A stretch of 64,000 bases of DNA from Vicinamibacteria bacterium. GTDB lineage: Bacteria > Acidobacteriota > Vicinamibacteria > Fen-336. The position numbers and the translations under genes were made by a program. Shown here in pieces: positions 31,990 to 40,612 of this stretch. Under the pieces are notes generated by a model, which ran no database searches, had not been told where the DNA came from, and worked only from the letters and a program-made list of their open reading frames with translations. The stretch is from assembly GCA_025994075.1 (NCBI GenBank), contig JAMQGV010000049.1, positions 1 to 64,000 of the forward strand, read 5' to 3'. Position 1 is the first letter of the stretch. Each line of letters opens with the position of its first letter.

Positions 31990-33738
31990 ATGACGCCTGC
32001 CGAACGCTGGGTGGAAGAAGTCGCGGCGAAGACCCGCCCCGACCGCGTGGTCTGGTGCGACGGATCCCAGGCCGAGAACGACAAGCTGGTCGAGGAGATG
32101 GTGCAGGACGGCACGCTGCAGCGCCTCCACGAGAAGGAAGCGGCGGGCTGCACGTTGCACCGCTCCCACCCCTCGGACGTCGCCCGCACCGAGCACCTCA
32201 CCTTCATCGCCTCGCGCGAGAAGGAGGACGCCGGCCCGACCAACAACTGGATGGCCCCGGCGGAGGCGAAGGAGAACGTCGGCAAGCTGTTCGACGGCGT
32301 GATGAAGGGCCGCACGATGTACGTCGTGCCCTACGTGATGGGCCCGCTCGGCTCGCCCTTCTCCAAGGTTGGCGTCGAGATCACCGACTCGAAGTACGTG
32401 GTCGCCAACATGCGGATCATGACCCGCATGGGGAAGGCCGCGCTCGACCAGCTCGGCGGCGGCGACGAGTTCGTGCCCGGGCTGCACTCGACCGGCGACC
32501 TGTCGCCCGACCGGCGCTTCATCGTCCACTACCCCGAGGAGCGGCTGATCTGGAGCGTCGGCTCCGGCTACGGCGGCAACGCGCTGCTCGGCAAGAAGTG
32601 CTTCGCGCTGCGGATCGCCTCGACCATGGCCCGCGACCAGGGCTGGATGGCCGAGCACATGCTGATCCTGGAGCTGACGCTGCCCGACGGCGAGGTCCAC
32701 TACATCGCGGCGGCGTTCCCGTCGGCCTGCGGCAAGACCAACCTGGCGATGCTGGTGTCGCCGTTCGAGAAGCAGGGCATCCAGGTCCGCACCATCGGCG
32801 ACGACATCGCCTGGTTGCGGCCCGGCCCCGACGGCCGGCTGTGGGCGGTCAACCCCGAGGCCGGCTTCTTCGGCGTCGTGCCCGGCACAGGCCCCGACAC
32901 CAACCCCAACGCGATGGACACCATCCGCACCAACACGATCTTCACGAACGTGGCGGTGAGCCCGGACGGCATCCCGTGGTGGGAGGGCAAGGACAAGCAC
33001 CCGCCTGCCGGCCTGATCGACTGGCAGGGCAAGCCGTGGGACCACAAGGGCAAGGCGGCGCACCCCAACGCCCGCTTCACCGTGTCCGCCCGGCAGTGCC
33101 CCTCGATGTCCCCGAAGTGGGAGGACCCGCAGGGCGTGCCGCTGTCGGCGATCGTGTTCGGCGGCCGCCGCGCGCGCGTGGCGCCGCTCGTGTTCCAGGC
33201 CCGCGACTGGAACCACGGCGTGTTCGTCGCCGCCACCATGGGCTCGGAGACGACGGCGGCCGCGACCGGCGCGGTCGGCGTCGTGCGCCGCGACCCGATG
33301 GCGATGCTGCCGTTCTGCGGCTACAACATGGGCGACTACTTCGGCCACTGGCTGAAGATGGGCACGAAGCTCAGCAAGCCGCCCGCGATCTTCCACGTCA
33401 ACTGGTTCCGCACCGACCACGAGGACGCGTTCCTGTGGCCCGGCTTCGGCCAGAACCTGCGCGTGCTGCTGTGGATGGTCGACCGCATCCAGGGCCGGGT
33501 CGGCGCCAAGGAGAGCCCGATCGGCCTGCTGCCCGAGACCGACGAGATGCACCTCGACGGCCTGGCCCTCAGCCAGCACCAGCTCGAGATGCTGATGGCC
33601 GTCGACCGCGAGGAGTGGGCGGCGGAGGTGCCGGAGATCCGCGCCTTCTTCGACCGCTTCGGCTCGCGGCTGCCGCAGGAGATGAACGTCCAGCTCGAGG
33701 CGCTGTCGAAGCGGCTCGGCGCCGCCGTCGCGGTCTAG
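31990..33738 (+). CDS. pckG: Phosphoenolpyruvate carboxykinase (GTP)
   Basis: 582 residues, the normal length for the GTP-dependent enzyme. Present are the PEPCK kinase loop F-P-S-A-C-G-K-T-N (about 242-250), the Mn/GTP site segments I-G-D-D-I-A-W and N-P-E-A-G-F-F-G-V-V-P-G-T, and Y-N-M-G-D-Y-F-G-H-W near the nucleotide-binding end. It makes PEP from oxaloacetate for gluconeogenesis, which fits a life on peptides and amino acids as implied by the peptidases and leucine pathway here. ATG 31990 has GAGGAA nine bases upstream; the open frame extends further back but without conserved residues. Confidence 0.96.
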   Translation: MTPAERWVEEVAAKTRPDRVVWCDGSQAENDKLVEEMVQDGTLQRLHEKEAAGCTLHRSHPSDVARTEHLTFIASREKEDAGPTNNWMAPAEAKENVGKLFDGVMKGRTMYVVPYVMGPLGSPFSKVGVEITDSKYVVANMRIMTRMGKAALDQLGGGDEFVPGLHSTGDLSPDRRFIVHYPEERLIWSVGSGYGGNALLGKKCFALRIASTMARDQGWMAEHMLILELTLPDGEVHYIAAAFPSACGKTNLAMLVSPFEKQGIQVRTIGDDIAWLRPGPDGRLWAVNPEAGFFGVVPGTGPDTNPNAMDTIRTNTIFTNVAVSPDGIPWWEGKDKHPPAGLIDWQGKPWDHKGKAAHPNARFTVSARQCPSMSPKWEDPQGVPLSAIVFGGRRARVAPLVFQARDWNHGVFVAATMGSETTAAATGAVGVVRRDPMAMLPFCGYNMGDYFGHWLKMGTKLSKPPAIFHVNWFRTDHEDAFLWPGFGQNLRVLLWMVDRIQGRVGAKESPIGLLPETDEMHLDGLALSQHQLEMLMAVDREEWAAEVPEIRAFFDRFGSRLPQEMNVQLEALSKRLGAAVAV

Positions 33739-33749
33739 AGAGTCGAGGG

Positions 33750-33776
33750 CGCCGGCTCCCGCTCAGGGAGCCGGCG
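33750..33776. terminator. Strong hairpin between pckG and the protease gene
   Basis: A perfect 11-bp GC-rich stem with a GCTCA loop lies between the convergent pckG and AMIN-protease genes and covers the protease stop codon. There is no U-tract; it could serve both strands. Confidence 0.5.
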
Positions 33777-35130
33777 TCAGCCGCACGCGCAAGCCGTCGC
33801 CTTCGTCGCGGACGCTGTGCAACGCCGGCTGCGCGAGGTCGAGCACCACCCGCACCACCGGCGGCGTCAGCGAGTGGCGCGCGATCCGCACCCGCTCGAC
33901 GATCGCGGCCGCGCCCGTGGCCGCCCGGACCGCGGCCGTGAAGCCGAGCAGGTCGATCACGATCCGCTCCGGCCCCCGCAGCACGAAGTCGCGGAACGTC
34001 GCGCCGGGGCCCGTCGCGAGCCACACCGCGGCGCCGCCGTCCTCCGCTTCCACCTGCACGGCGGCCAGCCGCGCTGGTGCCGGCGGCTTGGTCGGGAGCG
34101 CCGCCGACGACGCGGAGGAGGGCTCGGGGGAGGCGGCCGGGCTCGGGGCCGGGCTCGCCGCAGCCACGGGCGGGACCCGCTCGAACACCAGATTGAGGTT
34201 CGCGCCCTCGGGATAGACGCGCTGCCGCATCGGCGCCATCAGGCAGAACTCGAAGCGGGTGACCTGCCGTTCGCCCTGCTTCAGCGTCTCGACCAGCACG
34301 TGCTCGACCTCGGCCGAGCCGACGTCCACGTGGGCGCCCACGGCGCTGGCGTCGACCCCCTCCAGCTCGAGCACGGCGCCGCGCGCGTCGGGCGAGCGCC
34401 ACGCGTAGCGCAGCGGCGCCCCGTCGCTCTCGATCACGATCCGCGTCGCGCCGGTGCGCCGCTCGGGCCGCATCAGGACCCGGGTCGGGACCGCGGCGCG
34501 GCCCTGGGCGGAACGCAGCAGCGGCTCGAACCACTCGGTCGGCAGCGCGAAGTTGAGGTTCTGCCCGCGCAGCGCCGAGTACGAGGTGATGCCGACCAGC
34601 GCCCCGCGCTCGTCGAACAGCCCTCCGCCGGACGAGCCCGGCGAGATCGCCGCGGTCGTCTGGATGCGGACCGAGCCGGCCTCCGGCCGGAGCTGGGCGA
34701 CGAGGCCGTCGGAAATCGACAGCTCAAGGCCCTGCGGCGCGCCGATCGCGAACACCCGCTCGCCGACGGCCAGCTCCTTCGAGGCGCGGATCGACGCGGG
34801 CGGCGCCTTGAGCGGCGCCCGCAGCAGCGCGAGGTCGTGGGTGGCGTGCCGCTCGAGCACGTGCGCGGTGCGGGTGCGGCCCGCCTGCTGGAGGCGGACC
34901 GAGGCCGCGCCCTGGACGACGTGGCGGTTGGTCACCACCAGGCCGGGAGCCACGACCACGCCGCTGCCCTGGCCGGTGACGGTGCCTGCAGCATCGAGGG
35001 CCAGCACCACCACGACCGAAGGCGAGGCGGTCGCGAACACCGTGCTGGCGTCGCCGGGAGCGGCCGGCGGCGCCTGGCCCGCGGCCGCCGCGGCGCAGGC
35101 TGCGAACAGCAGCGACGCCGCGCGGGTCAC
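33763..35130 (-). CDS. Secreted trypsin-like serine protease with C-terminal AMIN domain
   Basis: 455 residues from GTG 35130, overlapping the kinase stop as GTGA. Signal peptide 1-19; HtrA-like protease domain about 30-215 with His70 (T-N-R-H-V-V), Asp99 (T-H-D-L-A-L-L) and Ser167 (P-G-S-S-G-G). There is no PDZ domain. A middle region (215-320) and a Pro/Ala/Ser-rich linker (322-355) lead to an AMIN-like domain (about 358-455; V-W-L-A-T-G, R-I-V-I-D-L-L-G-F), which in other proteins binds peptidoglycan. It is probably a periplasmic, wall-tethered protease. It is third in an operon behind a cupredoxin-like protein and a transmembrane kinase. Confidence 0.85.
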   Translation of the reverse strand: MTRAASLLFAACAAAAAGQAPPAAPGDASTVFATASPSVVVVLALDAAGTVTGQGSGVVVAPGLVVTNRHVVQGAASVRLQQAGRTRTAHVLERHATHDLALLRAPLKAPPASIRASKELAVGERVFAIGAPQGLELSISDGLVAQLRPEAGSVRIQTTAAISPGSSGGGLFDERGALVGITSYSALRGQNLNFALPTEWFEPLLRSAQGRAAVPTRVLMRPERRTGATRIVIESDGAPLRYAWRSPDARGAVLELEGVDASAVGAHVDVGSAEVEHVLVETLKQGERQVTRFEFCLMAPMRQRVYPEGANLNLVFERVPPVAAASPAPSPAASPEPSSASSAALPTKPPAPARLAAVQVEAEDGGAAVWLATGPGATFRDFVLRGPERIVIDLLGFTAAVRAATGAAAIVERVRIARHSLTPPVVRVVLDLAQPALHSVRDEGDGLRVRLTPAP

Positions 35131-37175
35131 GCCGCCGACTCCAGTTGCGCCGAGACGTCGGTCAGGTCCGACAGCAGTTCTTCGACCTTCGCGTAGCGGC
35201 GCAGCGGGCTCTTCTCGAGGCAGCGCAGGATCACCGTCTCGAGCGCCGCGGGCAGCCGCGGGTTCAGCTCGCGCGGCCGCGGTGGCGGCGACTGGATGTG
35301 GCTCAGCACCACGGCCATCGCGGTGTCGCCGCGGAAGGGCAGGGCGCCCGTGAAGATCTCGTAGAGCACGACGCCCAGCGAGTAGACGTCGGAACGGAAG
35401 TCGGCCGGCTGGCCCTGGGCCTGTTCCGGCGGCATGTAGTCGGGCGTTCCCATCACCGTCCCCGCGGTGGTCAGGCCGGAGTCGCCGCCCGAGCCCTGCT
35501 TCACGTTGGAGACCCGCGCGATGCCGAAGTCCATGATCTTCAGCTCGCCGGTCTCGGGCAGGATCAGCATGTTCTGGGGCTTGATGTCGCGGTGCACGAC
35601 GCCCTGCTCGTGGGCGGCCTCGAGGCCGAGGCACATCTGCTTCGCGATCCGCATGCCGACGCCCAGCGGCAGGGCGCCCTTGCTGCGCACCAGGTCCTTG
35701 AGCGTGACGCCCTCGAGGAACTCCATCGAGATGTAGGGCGTGCCGTCCGCGTCCCCGAAGTCGTGGGTGCGCAGCACGTTCTTGTGGGTGATCCGGCGCG
35801 CCAGCTTGATCTCCTGCTTGAAGCGCTCGAGGTGGGTGGGGTCGTCCTGGATCACGTCCGGGCGCAGCAGCTTGAGCGCCACCTCCTCGTCGAGCTGGCG
35901 GTCGCGGGCGCGGTAGACGACGCCCATGCCGCCCTTGCCGATCGTCTGGTGGATCTCGTAGCGGCCGGCGAACACCGCGCCGGACTGCAGCGACAGAGCC
36001 TGGATCTGGGTGCCGACGGCGGAGAGCGCCGCGGTCGTCGCGGTGCCGAGGTCGAGCGCCGTGGCATCGGGCGCCGCCGGGGCGCGTTTCATCGCCGTCA
36101 TCCCGTCGCGCAGGAAGCCGATCAACTGCTCCTTCTCGCGAAGGTCGGCGAGCAGGCTGTTGAAGGCGCGGGCCAGCACCCCGATCTCGTCCTGGGTGGC
36201 GACCGCGACCGCGCCCGAGTACGAGCCGTCGCGCGCCCGCTGCACCAGCGAGACCAGCAGCTTGACCGGGCCCGTGATCCGCGAGGCCATCAGGAACGCC
36301 GCGCCGAGGCCGAGGCCCATCACGATCAGGCCGACGACCAGCAGGCTGCGGCGGTACTGGCGGAAGGCCGCCATCTCGACCGCGAGGCTGCGCAGGGCGA
36401 CCAGCGAGCCGACCACGTTGCCCCCGGCCGCCTTGAGCGGCACCCGCACGCCGACGAACGGCTCGCCGCCCAGGTCCAGCGAGAACGGCGTGGTCGGCGC
36501 CGCGGCCCCGAACTCGGGCTGCGCGAGCGCGTCGCGCAGCGGCTGCTCGCGCGGTCCCAGCGAGGACACGGCCAGCTCCGGGGTGGCCTGGCGGTGGGTC
36601 AGGAACGCGATCTCGGAGTGGGTCAGCTTGCGGATGCTGGCGGCCAGCGCCTCGTCGATCTCGTAGCCGGCGACCAGCACGCCCTTCAGCTCGCCCGTCG
36701 TCAGCATCGGCATCGACACGGTGTGGTACGGCTTGCCGCCCTGCAGCCAGACGGTGGCGAACTCCTCGCCTTCCAGCGGCCGCGCCACCACGTCGTCGCG
36801 CGAGAGGTCGTCGCCGCTGACCCCGGGCCGGTCGGAGCGGGCGATCAGCATCCCGTCCGGGTTGGTGGCCATGAAGAAGTCGGCCTGGATGTCCTGGCCG
36901 CGCTCCGAGAGCTGGTCGGCGACCGAGGCGACGTCCTCCGTCTCCACGAGCGGCTTGAAGTAGGGGTCGTTGGCCAGCGCCCGCACGCCGAGCTTGAGCT
37001 TCTCGTAGCGATCGGCCTGGAACGTCTCCCACACGCCGCGGGTGTCGACCAGCGCCTGCTCGATCTCGGCGCGGGCCAGGCGATCGGCCTGGAAGCTGGT
37101 GAAGCCGACGGTGGTGCCGACCAGCACGACCACCAGCAGGCTGGTGAAAGCCAGGATCTTCTGGGTCAGGCCCAT
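35127..37175 (-). CDS. Transmembrane sensor Ser/Thr kinase (Cache-HAMP-kinase)
   Basis: 682 residues from ATG 37175. Helix 8-26; extracytoplasmic Cache-like sensor domain (about 30-285) with F-F-M-A-T-N-P-D-G and G-V-L-V-A-G-Y-E-I-D; second helix about 290-312; HAMP (312-365, R-I-T-G-P-V-K-L-L); then a Hanks kinase (about 410-675) with G-K-G-G-M-G-V-V-Y, H-R-D-I-K-P-Q-N, M-D-F-G-I-A-R and M-P-P-E-Q. This is the layout of a chemoreceptor or histidine-kinase input joined to a Ser/Thr kinase output. ATG overlaps the upstream stop (TGATG), and the gene runs into the protease gene by GTGA, so all three are coupled. Confidence 0.9.
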   Translation of the reverse strand: MGLTQKILAFTSLLVVVLVGTTVGFTSFQADRLARAEIEQALVDTRGVWETFQADRYEKLKLGVRALANDPYFKPLVETEDVASVADQLSERGQDIQADFFMATNPDGMLIARSDRPGVSGDDLSRDDVVARPLEGEEFATVWLQGGKPYHTVSMPMLTTGELKGVLVAGYEIDEALAASIRKLTHSEIAFLTHRQATPELAVSSLGPREQPLRDALAQPEFGAAAPTTPFSLDLGGEPFVGVRVPLKAAGGNVVGSLVALRSLAVEMAAFRQYRRSLLVVGLIVMGLGLGAAFLMASRITGPVKLLVSLVQRARDGSYSGAVAVATQDEIGVLARAFNSLLADLREKEQLIGFLRDGMTAMKRAPAAPDATALDLGTATTAALSAVGTQIQALSLQSGAVFAGRYEIHQTIGKGGMGVVYRARDRQLDEEVALKLLRPDVIQDDPTHLERFKQEIKLARRITHKNVLRTHDFGDADGTPYISMEFLEGVTLKDLVRSKGALPLGVGMRIAKQMCLGLEAAHEQGVVHRDIKPQNMLILPETGELKIMDFGIARVSNVKQGSGGDSGLTTAGTVMGTPDYMPPEQAQGQPADFRSDVYSLGVVLYEIFTGALPFRGDTAMAVVLSHIQSPPPRPRELNPRLPAALETVILRCLEKSPLRRYAKVEELLSDLTDVSAQLESAA

Positions 37176-37837
37176 CAGTACTTCTCGCCCCCGGCGTAGT
37201 CCTTGCCGAACTTGTTCTTGTGCTGGACGCGCTTGAAGCCGCGGCCGTCGAGCGAGAGCACCGCGTCCGCGACGCCCTTGTCGGTGACCGTCAGCTCGAT
37301 GCTCGTCGCCTTCTGCGCCCGCTCGTGCCACGCGGTCAGCGTGTACCTGCCGGGCGGCACGCCCTCGATCGAGAACGCCCCGTCGCGGCGGGCCTGCGCG
37401 TACCACGGGTTGTCGCGGACGACGACGATCGCGCTCATCTGCGGGTGGATGTTGCAGTAGACGCGCACGATGCCCGGCTGCTCGAACGCCTTCTCGCCGA
37501 CCTTGGGGCGCTTGTAGAGGTCGAGGTCGAAGCGGTTGTCGCCCGACACCGAGAACACGTTGTGGAAGATCGGGTCCTCGTTGGGAAAGGTCACCGTCGA
37601 GCCCACCGGCACGATCACCAGGTGGGGCCGGAACTCCTTGCCCTTCATGGTGACCGACACCTTCTGGGGCGTCGCGCGCGCCTTCGCCCCCTCGACGTAG
37701 ACGACGGCCTCGGAGAGGTCCGCCACCGGCTTGCCGTTGCGGTCGGTCATCTCGACCCGGCCGGTCACGGTGGCGGCGGCGGCATTGCCGGCGATGGCCG
37801 CCAGCAGCAGAGCGGAGAGCACGACGCGCAAGGGCAC
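37175..37837 (-). CDS. Exported cupredoxin-like copper protein
   Basis: 220 residues. Signal peptide (about 1-21, A-A-A-T), a short carboxypeptidase-regulatory-like segment, then a plastocyanin-type fold with P-N-E-D-P-I-F-H92-N and C128-N-I-H131-P-Q-M134: His, Cys, His, Met in the order of a type-1 copper site. Residues 150-190 form a small beta domain (F-S-I-E-G-V-P-P-G-R-Y-T-L). It is related to proteins labelled methylamine-utilization or plastocyanin-like. GTG 37837 directly adjoins GGAG, so TTG 37831 with five-base spacing is an equally good start. It is first in the operon with the sensor kinase and protease, and may give that kinase a redox or copper signal. Confidence 0.8.
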   Translation of the reverse strand: MPLRVVLSALLLAAIAGNAAAATVTGRVEMTDRNGKPVADLSEAVVYVEGAKARATPQKVSVTMKGKEFRPHLVIVPVGSTVTFPNEDPIFHNVFSVSGDNRFDLDLYKRPKVGEKAFEQPGIVRVYCNIHPQMSAIVVVRDNPWYAQARRDGAFSIEGVPPGRYTLTAWHERAQKATSIELTVTDKGVADAVLSLDGRGFKRVQHKNKFGKDYAGGEKY

Positions 37838-37862
37838 CTCCGGGCTACGCGTGAAGAGCGGA

Positions 37863-37868
37863 AGTCTA
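37863..37868 (-). promoter_or_regulatory. -10 element for the cupredoxin-kinase-protease operon
   Basis: TAGACT on the minus strand, 25 bases before GTG 37837 and back to back with a plus-strand -10 at 37877-37882. Confidence 0.45.
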
Positions 37869-37876
37869 GCACCTCA

Positions 37877-37882
37877 TATAAT
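37877..37882 (+). promoter_or_regulatory. Consensus -10 element for the M28 peptidase gene
   Basis: A perfect TATAAT, 12 bases before ATG 37895. No -35 and no Shine-Dalgarno are visible, so a leader of only about five bases is expected. Confidence 0.55.
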
Positions 37883-37894
37883 TCCCGCCCCGCA

Positions 37895-39262
37895 ATGGCT
37901 CTCTCCTTCCTCGCCGCCGCCGCGCTGCTCGCCGTCGTCGACGGAGAGGCGGCGCTGCGCCACGAGCGGGCGCTGGCCGCCCTCGGCCCCCACCCCTTCG
38001 GCGCTCCGCGCACGGCGTTCGCCGCCCAGTACGTCGCGGCCGAGTTGCGCGGGGCCGGCCTCGGCGAGGTGCGGCTCGAGGAGTTCGAGAGCGGCGGGCG
38101 GACCGGCCGCAACGTGATCGGCGTGCTGCGCGCCCCGGGCCCGGCGTTCGTGCTGATCGCCGCCCACCACGACTCCGCGCCCGGCGGCGACGGCGCGGGC
38201 GGCGGCCCGGCGGGCGTGCTGATCGAGATCGCCCGTGCGCTCCACGACGACCCGGCGCGGCCGCCGCGCACGCTCGTGTTCGCCTCGTTCGACGCAGGCG
38301 CCGCGCAGGGCGAAGACTCTGCCGCGGGCGCCCGCGAGTGGTTGCGCCGGCAGGGCGCCGACGCGCGCGCGCTGGCCGGCGCGCTGGTGCTCGGCGGGGC
38401 CGGCGCGGCGGGCGGCACCCCCACCCTGCACCCGCTGCCCCGTCCCGACCCGCTGCGCCCGGGCCGCGGCACGACCGCGCCGGGCTGGCTGGTGCAGGCG
38501 GCACTCACCGGCGCCGCCGCCGCCGGCGCGCCGTTCGAGGTCCACGGCCCGCTGCTCGGCCCGCTGCAGCAGCCGCTGGCCCGCGCGTTCCGCGTCCCGC
38601 TTCCCGGCGGCGACGCGCCGCTGCTGGAGGCGGGACTGCCGGCGCTGCTCGTCTCCGACGGGCCGCCGTCGATCTCGTGGCGCGAGCCCGGCGCGGCGGC
38701 CGGTCCGGCCGACGCCGTCGCGCTCGCCCGCGCGGGCCAGGCGCTGCTCGGCGCGACCCGCGCGGTCGCGGCCCGGGTCGCGCCGCCGACGCGCGAAGAC
38801 GACTGGTTCGCGCTCGCCGGTCACGTCGTCGGCCCGGCCGGCCTCTGGCTCGCGGGCGCGCTCGCCGTCGCCCCGCTGCTGTGGAGGGGCCGGCGGGTCG
38901 GTGGCGCCCTCTTCGCCGCCCGGCTGCTCGCGGCCGCCCTGTTCGCGATCCTGCTCTGGCGTCACCCCGTGCCGGCGCTGTGCGCGCTCGGGCCGTGGCT
39001 GCTGGCCCTGCACGCCGGTCCGACCCGGCTCGCGCTCTTGCTCGGCGCGGCGCCCGCTGCGGCCCTCGCTGCGCTGGCCACCGGAGCCGCCCTGCGCGGC
39101 GGGCTCGGCGGGAGCTGGCTGGGCCCGCTGGACTGGGCGGCTGCGCTGGCGTGCGGGCTGCTGGCGCTCGTGCCGCTGCCCGCGACCGGCGGCGGTGGCG
39201 GCGGCGGCGCGCGCCGCGCGGGGCGCGGTCGCCGGGCGGGTCTGCCCGGCAAAGGGCGCTAG
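37895..39262 (+). CDS. M28-like membrane peptidase, partly divergent metal site
   Basis: 455 residues. An N-terminal hydrophobic stretch (1-15) and a domain of about 20-300 resembling M28 aminopeptidases: A-A-H-H-D-S-A-P-G-G-D-G (first metal ligands) and F-A-S-F-D-A-G-A-A-Q-G-E-D, where typical members have F-D-G-E-E. The usual Asp-Asn spacing after the first His-Asp is altered, so activity is uncertain. From about 305 to 440 there are five or six hydrophobic helices, so the catalytic domain is membrane-anchored from its C-terminal side. The extreme C-terminus is Gly/Arg-rich. The gene lies divergent to the cupredoxin-kinase operon and has its own consensus -10. Confidence 0.65.
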   Translation: MALSFLAAAALLAVVDGEAALRHERALAALGPHPFGAPRTAFAAQYVAAELRGAGLGEVRLEEFESGGRTGRNVIGVLRAPGPAFVLIAAHHDSAPGGDGAGGGPAGVLIEIARALHDDPARPPRTLVFASFDAGAAQGEDSAAGAREWLRRQGADARALAGALVLGGAGAAGGTPTLHPLPRPDPLRPGRGTTAPGWLVQAALTGAAAAGAPFEVHGPLLGPLQQPLARAFRVPLPGGDAPLLEAGLPALLVSDGPPSISWREPGAAAGPADAVALARAGQALLGATRAVAARVAPPTREDDWFALAGHVVGPAGLWLAGALAVAPLLWRGRRVGGALFAARLLAAALFAILLWRHPVPALCALGPWLLALHAGPTRLALLLGAAPAAALAALATGAALRGGLGGSWLGPLDWAAALACGLLALVPLPATGGGGGGGARRAGRGRRAGLPGKGR

Positions 39263-39265
39263 AAT
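39260..39265 (+). promoter_or_regulatory. -10 element TAGAAT before the DUF4388-FHA gene
   Basis: TAGAAT overlaps the stop codon of the M28 gene, 18 bases before ATG 39284. No -35 is recognisable. Confidence 0.4.
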
Positions 39266-39283
39266 CGGCCCGGTTCCCGGGCC

Positions 39284-40549
39284 ATGGAGAAGATTCTCGA
39301 CGGTTCGCTGGCTCGCTTCGAGGTGCCCGACCTCCTGACCTTCCTCAACATGGGGCGCCGCACCGGCGTGCTGGTGATGGAGAACGCGCAGCAGGAGACG
39401 AAGCTGTTCCTGCGCGACGGCAACCCGGTGTTCGCCACCTCGACCAAGGAAGAGCTGCGGATGGGCGCGATCCTGGTCAAGCAGGGCCGGCTGGAGCCCG
39501 GCGATCTCGACCGCCTGCTCTCGCGCCACGCCGCCGGCAGCCACCGCCTGGGCCAGCTCCTGATCACCGAGAAGGTGCTGCGCGAGGAGGAGCTCGCGCA
39601 GTTCCTCAAGGTCCAGGTGTCCGAGGTGATCTTCGACACCTTCGAGTGGAAGGACGGCTCCTTCGCGCTCTACGACGCGGTGCCGCCGCCGGCCTCGGCG
39701 ATCACGCTGGAGATGGACCTCCAGAACCTGATCATGGAGGGCGTCCGCCGGATCGACGAGCGCGGCCGGCTGAAGGACGTGTTCCGCGACCTCGACATGA
39801 TCGTCGAGGCGGTCGCCAACCCCGAGCGCGTCAAGCAGAGCGTGACCTTCACCCGCGAGGAGTGGCAGGTCTTCTTCCTGGTCGACGGCCGCCGCTCGAT
39901 CAACGAGATCTGCCGGCTGGTCGGCAACCCCGACGACACCGCGACGCTGCAGATCATCCACCGGCTGATGGCCGGCAACTTCGTCACCCTCGTGGCCTCG
40001 GCGGCGACTGGCGAGCCGCCGGTGCAGCCGACCCACGTGCCGCACCTGCCGCCGCGCGGCGAAGGCCACGGCACCGTCAAGATGGTCGACGGCCAGCCGG
40101 CCCCGCCGCCCGCGTCGGGGCGCAGCGGGCCGGTCTCGGTCGAGTTCGCGAACCCGGCCGGTGCCGGCCGCAAGAACCCCGACGACGACACCAAGGGCGT
40201 CGTGTCCTCGATGGCCTTCCGCTACCTCGGCGAGGCGGCGAGGGTCACCGTCAGCCGGCTGGTGCTCGTGCAGGGCGGCGACGAGCAGAGCTACCCGCTG
40301 ACCCGCGACGCCTACACGCTGGGCCGTCACCGCAACAACGACATCGTCATCAACGACCCCAAGGTCTCCGGCTTCCACGCCCGCATCGACCGCACGCCGG
40401 AGGGCTTCGTGCTGGTGGACCTCAAGAGCCGCAACGGCAGCTTCGTCAACGGCCGCCGGGTCGAGACCGGGGCGCTGAAGACCGGCGACGAGATCCGGCT
40501 CGGCACCGCCCGCCTCGTCTACAAGGTGGACTACACCGCCTCCGCCTGA
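39284..40549 (+). CDS. DUF4388 (PATAN-like) and FHA domain signalling protein
   Basis: 421 residues. 1-110 is a DUF4388 domain (D-G-S-L-A-R-F-E-V-P-D-L-L-T-F-L then G-V-L-V-M-E and L-F-L-R-D-G), found in regulators of myxobacterial, cyanobacterial and acidobacterial signalling. 150-235 is helical with winged-helix-like I-N-E-I-C-R-L-V. After a disordered linker, 335-415 is a forkhead-associated domain with G-R-H-R-N-N-D-I, the phosphothreonine-binding Ser-x-x-His in V-S-G-F-H-A-R, and S-R-N-G-S-F-V-N-G. It is a likely reader of phosphothreonine made by one of the Ser/Thr kinases encoded nearby. No membrane segment. Confidence 0.85.
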   Translation: MEKILDGSLARFEVPDLLTFLNMGRRTGVLVMENAQQETKLFLRDGNPVFATSTKEELRMGAILVKQGRLEPGDLDRLLSRHAAGSHRLGQLLITEKVLREEELAQFLKVQVSEVIFDTFEWKDGSFALYDAVPPPASAITLEMDLQNLIMEGVRRIDERGRLKDVFRDLDMIVEAVANPERVKQSVTFTREEWQVFFLVDGRRSINEICRLVGNPDDTATLQIIHRLMAGNFVTLVASAATGEPPVQPTHVPHLPPRGEGHGTVKMVDGQPAPPPASGRSGPVSVEFANPAGAGRKNPDDDTKGVVSSMAFRYLGEAARVTVSRLVLVQGGDEQSYPLTRDAYTLGRHRNNDIVINDPKVSGFHARIDRTPEGFVLVDLKSRNGSFVNGRRVETGALKTGDEIRLGTARLVYKVDYTASA

Positions 40550-40612
40550 ACGGCCGGGCCATCGCGCCAGGCCGCCCAGGCGGCTCTTCGACACCGCAGG
40601 AGGAACAGAAAC

